From assembly GCA_945905735.1 (NCBI GenBank), contig CAMDQC010000033.1, positions 1-40,409 on the forward strand: 40,409 nucleotides of DNA, read 5' to 3'. Shown here piece by piece: positions 33,547 to 40,409 of the stretch. Both the position numbers and the translations under genes were made by a program. This stretch comes from Prosthecobacter debontii. GTDB taxonomy: Bacteria; Verrucomicrobiota; Verrucomicrobiia; Chthoniobacterales; Chthoniobacteraceae. A model generated the notes under the pieces. That model did no database searches and had not been told where the DNA came from. It was given only the letters and a program-made list of their open reading frames with translations. Position 1 is the first letter of the stretch. The number at the start of each line of letters is the position of its first letter.

Positions 33547-34385
33547 GGGATGATCGTCTTTAGTATCGGATTCAGTCGTCCCGCATACGCCGCATAGCCT
33601 GCGGGCGCGAGATGAATACCGTCTTGGGTGAACAGCTCTTTCCTGATCGTGCCGTCGGCATTCGTGAAATCGCTCCACAGGTCGAGGACGTGCACTTTTG
33701 CGGCACTGTCGAGTTTGAGCGGGTCGAGGGCGGCATTGGTCTTCTTGATGTCTTCGTAGAAGCGATTGCCGGGGGCGTGGGCGGGAAGGATTTTCGCAAC
33801 GACGATGACGGCGACGGGGAACTTTTCTCGAAGGTTCTTTACGCACATCTGGATGCCGAGCGCTGCGGCTTCGATGCCGGTCTCAGGCGTGAAGAACATG
33901 TTGTTGTTGCCGATCATGAGCACGATCGCCTTGGGCTGAAGCCCCTCGACACCGCCGTGATCGAGACGCCAGAGCACGTTTTGCGTTTTGTCCCCGCCGA
34001 TACCGATGTTGACGGCTTTCCTTTCGGGGAAGTGCTTCTTCCACGACTCACCCCATTGGATGGTGATGCTGTCGCCCACCAGCAGCACATCCACCGGACT
34101 TTTGTTGTCTTGAACCGTCTTCACATGGGCCTCGTGGAGCTTCAGCCACGCATCCCCGCCGAAAAAACCGGCGCTGGGCACTTGCGGCCAAAACTGGGGC
34201 AGGTGCTTGTTGGACTCGCGGCCGGGACGTCGGTCGTGTTCGGGTTTTTCAGTGATGTAGGCCCGCTCCTCCGCCGTGAGCGGCCAGCCAGTCTTCTGCG
34301 GCTCGGCGGTGATGTGCGGGTAGTCAAGGGCGTGAAGCGCCAGCGGCGCGAGTAGCAGGACGGTGAGGATGTGCATGGGTTTCAT
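33543..34385 (-). CDS. GDSL/SGNH-type esterase
   Basis: The 280-residue protein has a signal peptide (1-19). It shows the SGNH blocks: VDVLLVGDSITIQWG (nucleophile S106), NIGIGGDKTQNVLWRL (block II Gly), IVLMIGNNNMF (block III Asn) and QDGIHLAPAGY (D255 and H258). The pattern is close to platelet-activating factor acetylhydrolase-like and GDSL carbohydrate esterases. Together with glycosidases in the same transcription unit, deacetylation of a polysaccharide or oligosaccharide is the best guess. The gene lies 2 bases after the six-hairpin glycosidase-like gene and overlaps the downstream gene by 4 bases. A short non-conserved stretch (28-95) precedes the catalytic domain. Confidence 0.87.
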   Translation of the reverse strand: MKPMHILTVLLLAPLALHALDYPHITAEPQKTGWPLTAEERAYITEKPEHDRRPGRESNKHLPQFWPQVPSAGFFGGDAWLKLHEAHVKTVQDNKSPVDVLLVGDSITIQWGESWKKHFPERKAVNIGIGGDKTQNVLWRLDHGGVEGLQPKAIVLMIGNNNMFFTPETGIEAAALGIQMCVKNLREKFPVAVIVVAKILPAHAPGNRFYEDIKKTNAALDPLKLDSAAKVHVLDLWSDFTNADGTIRKELFTQDGIHLAPAGYAAYAGRLNPILKTIIP

Positions 34386-34387
34386 GG

Positions 34388-36361
34388 TTATTTGCTGTGC
34401 CTGCTTACTTCCACCCGCCCGTCTGCATGGGCGGTGATGTCGAGGATTTGGTCGTGGAAGCGGATGCCGGTGATCGTGAGCAAGGGCCAGTGCTTCGGCA
34501 GGCGGGGATGCACTTCATAGCCTTCGGCGGTGGCTTGGAATCCGAGGAAACCTTGCAGCATCACTTGCGGCACGAGAACGCTTTCGAGGAACTCCTTGTC
34601 AAGGCCGAGGCCGCCGGCAGGCCCACCCCCTTGGAGTTTTCCACGGTCAGGTTTGGCGTAATAGGCGCGGTAGCCGCCCTCGCTCTGCACCTCGCGAAAC
34701 CACGTGAGAATCTCGCTGAGACGCTTCCAGGCATCGTCGGGGCCGTTTGTAGTCAGTCGCGCCATGATATCGTGATAGCTGAAACCCAGCACGGCACCGC
34801 CATCCTGCACCTGGTCACCCCAATGAACGCCTTCTGGATTGGACCATGCCCAGACGTAAGTTTCGACATTGCGGCGGGTCGTGGCCCGCGGTGCGAATTG
34901 CCACCGGTAGATGTCCGCGCCGCGGGAGGTGTCGGCGGCCACTTCGCGGTGGCCATCGAGCCACGCGAAGATGCTCTGAGCCTGCCCGGCACTGGCGAGA
35001 CCGTAATGAATGGCCTCCAAATTTACGAACGACAAGCCGTAGTCATAGGCGCGGCCTTCAACGTCGATCCAGCCGTTGAAGCGGCCGGTGTCGCGGTTCC
35101 AAAAGCGTGTCTGAAAATCCTGCCGTATCTCGTCGGCGAGTTGAGCGAGTGCTTGCGCATCGTGCGGCTTCGTGTCGGCGGGGATGTTCCACTCGGGGTG
35201 GCTCGTAATCCTGCGCTCCAGCGCCGCGAAGGCACGAATTGCATCTTGCAGATACATCGTCGCGATGGCGTCGTGACCGCCGAAGGGAAGAAGGTCCCAA
35301 TAGTTGTTCCCGACGCCGAGTCCGGGGCGCGCGCTCTTCTTTCCGTCCAGTCCGATCACGAGTCCGCTGCGGCCATCGTGCCCCACCCACGGCACGAAAA
35401 CGTGCTTTCCCTCCCGCACGCGAAACTCGTTCAGCGCGAAATCCAGCGCCTTCCTCATGCGCCCGATGTTCTGCCGCAGGAAATCGAGGTCCCGCGTCCA
35501 CGCCACGTAATCGCAGCAGCCGCGCACGAAGTTCGGGTTCGTGATCGGATGGCGTGTGTCGATGGCCGTGATGATCGACTTCAGATCAATTTCAGCGCCC
35601 GCCGCGTGGTCGAGACGCACCCGGTAACGGGTGAGTAAGCCTGCGTAGCCAGGCCGGCGATACAGCGGCACGTTCGCATACTGCATCTCATTCGGCACCG
35701 CAAAGAACACAGCGCGATTCACCGGCCACGCGGCCTCGCCTTCCAGCAGCCACTCAATGGACGTCCTTGCCTCTACGCCCGTGCCGCGTGCCGCCCATTC
35801 CAGCCGTGCAAACGGAGCCACAACGGTGCCGCAGCGGAAAGGGGGTGTGGTAATCGTCACGGTATCCGCCGTGGCCTTCAGCTTCAGACCTACCGCCGGG
35901 TCGATCCCGAGCACCTCCGCACCCGTGATTTCCCAGCCCATGGTGTCCGTGAGCGGCTTTAGGCCGAAGGCCTGGATCGCCCACACCTCGTGCAAGATCG
36001 AAAAATGGAAACCAACCCCCGTGCTCTGCTGCCAGGCTGGGAACGGCCAACCCTCGCTGTGCGCCATACCGCGATGCTGTTGCATCGAGACATAACCCTC
36101 CGCATCGATCAGCCGGTTCAGGAGGGACGCGCGATACTGCGCACGCTTCCCTTCCGAGGCCCACAGCGTGCATTGCGGCAGCCAAATATCCCACAGCGTG
36201 CAATCCGAAAACGCCGCGTCATGATGCATGGAGTGCAACTCCTGCAACGTCTTCATGTCGGCCTCGTGACCGGGCACGATGAACTGCGGAAGCTCCACCC
36301 CTTCCGCGGCATCGAGCGTAATTGCGCCCGCACAGAGCAGGGCGGTGAGGATGGGTTTCAT
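34388..36361 (-). CDS. Six-hairpin (alpha/alpha)6 glycosidase-like protein
   Basis: I place the start at 36361, before the signal peptide MKPILTALLCAGAITLDAAE, giving 657 residues; it overlaps the stop of the GH99-like gene by 4 bases. A mixed N-terminal part including a beta-sandwich (to about 240) precedes a helical barrel with NYWDLLPFGGHDAIATMYLQ, RFNGWIDVEGRAYDYGLSFV and GVHWGDQVQDGGAVLGFSYH. A small beta-domain (RFHDQILDITAHADG) ends the protein. The order resembles GH78/GH63/GH95-type or amylo-1,6-glucosidase-like enzymes. The general acid is probably one of the Asp/Glu residues in these motifs, but I cannot assign the family number. Confidence 0.78.
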   Translation of the reverse strand: MKPILTALLCAGAITLDAAEGVELPQFIVPGHEADMKTLQELHSMHHDAAFSDCTLWDIWLPQCTLWASEGKRAQYRASLLNRLIDAEGYVSMQQHRGMAHSEGWPFPAWQQSTGVGFHFSILHEVWAIQAFGLKPLTDTMGWEITGAEVLGIDPAVGLKLKATADTVTITTPPFRCGTVVAPFARLEWAARGTGVEARTSIEWLLEGEAAWPVNRAVFFAVPNEMQYANVPLYRRPGYAGLLTRYRVRLDHAAGAEIDLKSIITAIDTRHPITNPNFVRGCCDYVAWTRDLDFLRQNIGRMRKALDFALNEFRVREGKHVFVPWVGHDGRSGLVIGLDGKKSARPGLGVGNNYWDLLPFGGHDAIATMYLQDAIRAFAALERRITSHPEWNIPADTKPHDAQALAQLADEIRQDFQTRFWNRDTGRFNGWIDVEGRAYDYGLSFVNLEAIHYGLASAGQAQSIFAWLDGHREVAADTSRGADIYRWQFAPRATTRRNVETYVWAWSNPEGVHWGDQVQDGGAVLGFSYHDIMARLTTNGPDDAWKRLSEILTWFREVQSEGGYRAYYAKPDRGKLQGGGPAGGLGLDKEFLESVLVPQVMLQGFLGFQATAEGYEVHPRLPKHWPLLTITGIRFHDQILDITAHADGRVEVSRHSK

Positions 36362-37542
36362 GGTTTCGAGATGGATTCCCCTTTTGCGACACTTGTGCCG
36401 AAGACTTCCCGCACCGCTTCCAGATACTTCATGCCGTGGACGGCATCCGGCTCGAGGTAGCCACCTTCGGTCCATTCGTTCCATGCGTAGATGGTGACGA
36501 TGCGGCGGCCTTCGGGGAGCTGGTCGGCACGGGTTTTGGCGTCTTGCAGCGCGGACTTGAAACGCTCGGGCGTGTTGCCGGTCATGACGGCGGTGTCGGG
36601 ATACGTCTTGCCGGTGTGCGGCTGTTCGGGGCGGAGACGTGGCGTGGGGTCCCAGCCCATCGTGACGTTTGGGAAATGCTGCCCGGTGCGGCCCCACCAT
36701 TTGTCCCATGTCGCGAAGTATGCGTTGCGGACAGGTTCGTAGTCACTGGCGGGAAACTTCAGCGCTGCCCACGCGGCGGGGTCGTGGATCCACACATAGC
36801 TCGTCACGCTGTCTGCGCCGAGTTCGCGCACGGGCTTCATGGCGTCGGGTTGTTTGGAAAGCTCGAAGTCGATCAAGTTGAGATGCAACTCGCCACAGCC
36901 GGCATCGGCGGCCTTTTTCCGAAGGGCATCGAGCGCGGCGCGGGCCTCGGTGATGCCGCCCATGCCCTGGATGAAGGTCATGGGCTGGTAGATGCTGAAG
37001 TAACAGCGCCCGTCGATGTGCCAATACGCGGGGTCCTTGAAGTAGCGCGTGATGAGCAGATCGGTCATGCGGTCGAAGACCTCACGAGTGACTGCGCCCT
37101 TGCGAAACGGCTGCGTGTTCACGTCGTGATTGGCCCACATGAGGGCAAATGGCAGGCGCATTTTGTTCGCGGCCTTCAAATAGCCTTCGTGCAAGGCGCG
37201 GTCGAGATAGCTGCCCTGCTCGTGGTAATACCAACAGAAGATGAAGGCGCACAAACCGTGATCGGCGGCGGTGGCGAGCTTCTTCGCCATCACGACAGGG
37301 TCCGCCTCGTCCTCGATGCCCCACACGGGATGCTTCGGCTGGTGATGTCCCTCGAAGCGCGGCGTGGCGCGTGGGATGAACCCCCATTCGGCGAAGTTGG
37401 GACCTGTCTGGCCTTCCTGGCGGTGCCAGTTCGGGAAGTAGTAGGCGGCGGCTTGGGTTTGGCTGGACTTGGGGGCTGTCGGTGCAGGCGCGGTGAATAC
37501 CGCGAGCAGCACGGCGGCGATGAGTGCGAGCGTGGTTTTCAT
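36358..37542 (-). CDS. GH99/WbsX-like glycoside hydrolase-fold protein
   Basis: The 394-residue protein has a signal peptide (about 1-18). A WbsX/GH99-like barrel follows: AAYYFPNWHRQEG at its start, then FIFCWYYHEQGSYLDRALHE, LPFALMWANHDVN and the strongly typical IYAWNEWTEGGYLEPD near the C-terminus. Family members act on mannose-type glycans or sit in polysaccharide gene clusters; endo-acting hydrolysis is plausible. The tryptophan- and glutamate-rich WNEWTEG motif likely lines the active site. The gene is separated from the DUF6288 gene by 145 bases and is coupled to the next gene by a 4-base overlap. It is exported, unlike the cytoplasmic WbsX proteins of O-antigen clusters. Confidence 0.85.
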   Translation of the reverse strand: MKTTLALIAAVLLAVFTAPAPTAPKSSQTQAAAYYFPNWHRQEGQTGPNFAEWGFIPRATPRFEGHHQPKHPVWGIEDEADPVVMAKKLATAADHGLCAFIFCWYYHEQGSYLDRALHEGYLKAANKMRLPFALMWANHDVNTQPFRKGAVTREVFDRMTDLLITRYFKDPAYWHIDGRCYFSIYQPMTFIQGMGGITEARAALDALRKKAADAGCGELHLNLIDFELSKQPDAMKPVRELGADSVTSYVWIHDPAAWAALKFPASDYEPVRNAYFATWDKWWGRTGQHFPNVTMGWDPTPRLRPEQPHTGKTYPDTAVMTGNTPERFKSALQDAKTRADQLPEGRRIVTIYAWNEWTEGGYLEPDAVHGMKYLEAVREVFGTSVAKGESISKP

Positions 37543-37687
37543 GGTTTGAACGATTTATTTGCCCTTCGTTGCAGCTGCTAGGTAACTGCTTTTTGGGGTG
37601 GTGAGCCGGGTTGTGAGGTGTCTGGCGACCCTAGGGATTCGCCGGTGCAACTGTGGCGGTATGGATTACATTTGTTTGGTTTGATGG

Positions 37688-40165
37688 TTATTTACTGACA
37701 CTGCGGAGCGGGGGATGCTCTTTCGCGGCCTCGATGGCCTTGATGGCTTCCTCCACGGCACCGACGCGCCGCTCGTTGAGTTCGCCACCGGGAAACTCCC
37801 GGCGCGTGACCTCGGCGTTGAGGCTGGCAATCAACTCCCGCAGTGCCGGTATCTGCGGTTTGGCGGCGGATCCGTAGCCGGTGATCAATTTCATGATTTC
37901 GCCTGTGCGGCTTTCGCTGCCGTGCCCGCCCTGAGTTTTCGCCAGACCGACCGCTGCCGCGATGCCTTCTTCAAAATGATACTTGGTCAGTGCCTTCAAG
38001 CCCGCCATGCGGATCACATTGTTGAACATGGTATCCGCAGGACTGGGGCTTTCCACGGCTGCGAGAATGACCGGGGCGAGTTCGATGACATCATCCTCGG
38101 TGAGTTGGTTTCGGAAGCAGTGTTCGAGCGTGGCGCGGGCCATGCCATCCGGATTGGTGGATACCGCGCGGATGGCCTGGTTGCGCAGCTTGGGGTCCAC
38201 TTTCTTGAGTTCCTCACGCAGCGGGCCGGAGAAAACGGCGGCGGCCAACTGACCTTGCGCGATTTGCACGGGGTCTTCCCAACGGATCGGCCACGAGGGC
38301 TCCGCCGTCGCCACGAGCGCCTTGAGGATGCTCTCGATGGCGGGCTTGGCGGTCCCGCCCATCGCTTTAATAGCTTCGGCCGCCTTGTAGCGCACCCAGC
38401 GGTCCGGGTGGGCGAGTTGTTTGACCAGGACGGTTAGGGCCTCGGGAGTTTTGATGAGCCCCAGAGCCTCGCAGGCACCCTGAATCTGATGCGGATTGCC
38501 GGTGTCGGCGAGTTTGATGAGGTCGGGCACCATTGACTTGGACTCGGGGCGCGCCGCCAGTTCCTGCGCCGCCCAGCCGCGGACGATCGGCGACCAGTTG
38601 TCAAAAGCGGCAATCAACTTTGCCGGCGTGAGCTGTTCCCGATCGAGATCGAAATGGCCGGCTGCCACGGCTGCGGCGGCATCCGCCTTGTTGAGCCAAC
38701 CCGATGAATTCACGTCGCGGCCGGTGATGACGAGTTTCCTCAGTGGCAGCGCGTAGGTGAGCACATAGGTGGCGGCGGGACTCAGTCCATTGTAACTGCT
38801 GTTTCCAAAGTAGGTATTGTCATGCGTCTGTCCGGCTCCGTATTGCTCGCCACCGTCGTAGGTGAACGATCCGTCCGAACGGCGGACTAGATCGAGGTGC
38901 CACGAGGACTTGCGGAAGAACCCGGCCGCCGTCTCAGGTCCGCCGACGGCCGCACCGAGGGCACTCCACAGATAGCTAAATCCCTGTCCAGTGTGGCCGT
39001 ATTCGCGACTGGCGAAACCTGCCGTGGCCATGCGGGCGAAAAACTCCGTCTCCTTCGGCTTGTTGCCGATCGCGCCAAACATCACTGCGGTGACGGAATT
39101 CTTGCCGTTGTTCTCATGGTAGGGCCATGGTTCGTGTTCGCCGTAGGGAATGGCGCCCTTGTCGGTGAAGTAGCCGAAGAACCCGGCGGCGCGAAGAATG
39201 GCCCGATCAATTTCCGGGTGTTTCACGCCGCATTTTTTGGCAAGCACGATGGCGAGATTCGCTGGCAGTCCGGCCATGTTCACGGGACCGTAGGGAGGCA
39301 CGGAGCCGTTGAATTTGCCGTCCTTGGTAAGTGCGGCGAAGCCATGGCCGAAGGTCCCATACATGCTCTGGCCGCGGGCCAGCAGGAGGGCGCTTTTTTC
39401 GATCGAGGGCAGCACCTCCTGGTCACGGCTGACCATGAAATACTCGCAGAGAAACAGCAGGCGATAGCTCATCTGCCACGTCTCGCCCCAGTTGGGGCCA
39501 GCGGGTTTCTTGTCAGGATCGATTTCCGGCTTGGCGAGGCCGTGTGCGAACTCGCGCAGTTTTGGCAAATACTCTGGCTTGCCCGTGGCGAGCAGCGCCA
39601 GCCCTTGGATGGGTCCGGCCCAGTTGGATTCCATCTTCTCCTTCTCGAGCACCTTAATGGCACCATCGAGAATGCGTTTCGATTTCTCGCAATTCCAAGG
39701 CGCGGTGGCGCTGTAGCTGCCCATCACGGTGAGCTTGAGTGCGAGTTCCTGAGACTTGCCGCCGCGTGAAACCAGCAACTTGAGCACACCGCCCTTAGCC
39801 TCCGTCTCCGCTTCCTGAATGGCCTGCGCGATGGACTTGCGCGCGTCATCGCTGAACGGCTTGCCGTCCACCCCGAGGATCACATCGTCCACCATTACGA
39901 CCCCGTCGGCAGGTGATGCGGCTCCTACATGGGTGACCAGAATCTGCCGACTGGCCAAAGTCGTGCGCCCTTGTGCGGCATCGAGATTGTTCGCCGCCTT
40001 GGTGTAAATCCAACCGCGCAGGCCCGTCGCACCCAGATTGTAAGTGAGCTTGCGGTCCACCGACTGCGCTTCGGTGGTGAGGTCGGGAACTTTTGAGAAA
40101 AGCGGGCTGGTGAGGCCCACTGCGAGTGCGGCCAGCAGGCCGATGGTTTTGATCGAGGTTTTCAT
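37688..40165 (-). CDS. PDZ-DUF6288-HEAT-repeat protein (second copy)
   Basis: The 825-residue paralogue of the protein at 26498 has a signal peptide (about 1-24). A PDZ-like domain (about 45-150) carries GLRGWIYTKAANN, SRQILVTHVGAASPADGVVM and GSYSATAPWNCEKSKRIL. The DUF6288 helical region (about 160-500) has PYGPVNMAGLPANLAIVLAK, FTDKGAIPYGEHEPWPYHEN and REYGHTGQGFSYLWSALGAA. HEAT-like repeats follow to the end (AHPDRWVRYKAAEAIKAMGG). Paired motifs (SATAP-x-x-C, GHTG, KGAIPYG/KGAVPYG) identify the two copies as the same family. It lies 24 bases after an acetylesterase-like gene, exactly as in the other copy. The 145-base gap downstream (37543-37687) holds no gene and no clear terminator. Confidence 0.87.
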   Translation of the reverse strand: MKTSIKTIGLLAALAVGLTSPLFSKVPDLTTEAQSVDRKLTYNLGATGLRGWIYTKAANNLDAAQGRTTLASRQILVTHVGAASPADGVVMVDDVILGVDGKPFSDDARKSIAQAIQEAETEAKGGVLKLLVSRGGKSQELALKLTVMGSYSATAPWNCEKSKRILDGAIKVLEKEKMESNWAGPIQGLALLATGKPEYLPKLREFAHGLAKPEIDPDKKPAGPNWGETWQMSYRLLFLCEYFMVSRDQEVLPSIEKSALLLARGQSMYGTFGHGFAALTKDGKFNGSVPPYGPVNMAGLPANLAIVLAKKCGVKHPEIDRAILRAAGFFGYFTDKGAIPYGEHEPWPYHENNGKNSVTAVMFGAIGNKPKETEFFARMATAGFASREYGHTGQGFSYLWSALGAAVGGPETAAGFFRKSSWHLDLVRRSDGSFTYDGGEQYGAGQTHDNTYFGNSSYNGLSPAATYVLTYALPLRKLVITGRDVNSSGWLNKADAAAAVAAGHFDLDREQLTPAKLIAAFDNWSPIVRGWAAQELAARPESKSMVPDLIKLADTGNPHQIQGACEALGLIKTPEALTVLVKQLAHPDRWVRYKAAEAIKAMGGTAKPAIESILKALVATAEPSWPIRWEDPVQIAQGQLAAAVFSGPLREELKKVDPKLRNQAIRAVSTNPDGMARATLEHCFRNQLTEDDVIELAPVILAAVESPSPADTMFNNVIRMAGLKALTKYHFEEGIAAAVGLAKTQGGHGSESRTGEIMKLITGYGSAAKPQIPALRELIASLNAEVTRREFPGGELNERRVGAVEEAIKAIEAAKEHPPLRSVSK

Positions 40166-40189
40166 GATGCAGGTTCTAATGGGAAAGGA

Positions 40190-40409
40190 TTACTTCAAAA
40201 GGCTCTTCATACCCTCACCGCACGCTTCGCCGATCAGAAAGTAACTCTCCGCATTGGCGAACCAGTGATGTCCATGCCCGGGACAGGGCGAGAGTTCTGC
40301 CGGTCGGGCAAAATCGGTGGTCTTGACGAATACAGCATTCTTGATCCGCTTGGTTCCTTCTTCCTGCGCCTTTCTGAATTCAAACATCGCGCCCTCGGTC
40401 ACCGGTCCG
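40190..40409 (-). CDS. C-terminus of a sialate O-acetylesterase-like protein (partial)
   Basis: The last 72 residues of a gene that enters from the right edge are visible, beginning GPVTEGAMFEFRKAQEEGTK and ending GMKSLLK. The segment HGHHWFANAESYFLIGEACG aligns by eye with GYHYLGCAKTFALMGKAF of the acetylesterase at 28941 and matches the end of SASA-type esterases. The nucleophile block is outside the window. It precedes the second DUF6288 gene by 24 bases, so the same gene pair occurs twice. Confidence 0.72.
   Translation of the reverse strand, partial: GPVTEGAMFEFRKAQEEGTKRIKNAVFVKTTDFARPAELSPCPGHGHHWFANAESYFLIGEACGEGMKSLLK

Noticed and set aside
1..40409. CRISPR arrays, rRNA genes, complete insertion sequences, SusC/SusD or TonB genes
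   Set aside because: No regularly spaced repeats, rRNA-like tracts, full transposase genes, or outer-membrane receptor motifs are seen on either strand.

Overview
The window looks like a GC-rich chromosomal segment from a bacterium of the Verrucomicrobiota, or a close relative in the PVC group. The reasons are protein families typical of that group: two pairs of a planctomycete-type cytochrome c/DUF1592 protein with a Tat-exported DUF1552 protein, a sigma factor of the Rhodopirellula/Verrucomicrobium type beside a FecR-type regulator, four sulfatase-related genes, two PDZ-DUF6288-HEAT proteins, and many exported glycan-active proteins. No phylogenetic marker gene is present, so this placement rests on gene content alone.

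Layout. Nearly everything is on the minus strand and reads from right to left, mostly with 4-base start/stop overlaps or gaps under 25 bases, so long polycistronic units are likely. From right to left: (A) 40409-31312 holds the end of a sialate O-acetylesterase-like gene, a DUF6288 protein, a GH99/WbsX-like protein, a six-hairpin glycosidase-like protein, a GDSL esterase and a large secreted protein of unknown function. (B) 31303-30206 holds a palindromic repeat, one plus-strand lectin-fold protein, and the remnant of an S9 peptidase C-terminus. (C) 30209-24526 holds a second acetylesterase/DUF6288 pair, a frameshifted sulfatase, and the N-terminal remnant of an S9 peptidase. (D) 24529-478 starts with an ECF sigma factor and FecR regulator. 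It continues with a cytochrome/DUF1552 pair, three related BNR propeller proteins, a pectate-lyase-3/sulfatase chimera, two sulfatases separated by a signal-peptide remnant, a DUF5060 glycosidase, a second cytochrome/DUF1552 pair, an ankyrin-repeat protein and a GH28/GH49-like beta-helix protein. (E) The left 477 bases hold the start of a possible IS630-type transposase gene and otherwise nothing I can assign.

How the genes may work together (inference). Nearly every complete protein except the sigma factor and FecR starts with a Sec or Tat signal. The set (sulfatases, esterases, glycosidases, beta-helix and propeller proteins, heme proteins) suggests periplasmic or cell-surface breakdown of a sulfated, acetylated polysaccharide, with the sigma/FecR pair as the likely switch for block D. 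No SusC/SusD, TonB receptor or sugar transporter is visible, so uptake must be encoded elsewhere.

The locus also shows decay and rearrangement. There is a 1-base frameshift in a sulfatase, a clean fusion of a pectate-lyase-like N-terminus to a sulfatase lacking its first strand, two S9 peptidase remnants flanking a three-gene block, a GH20-like N-terminal remnant, and a 143-bp palindrome inserted in frame in the signal-peptide region of the ankyrin protein.
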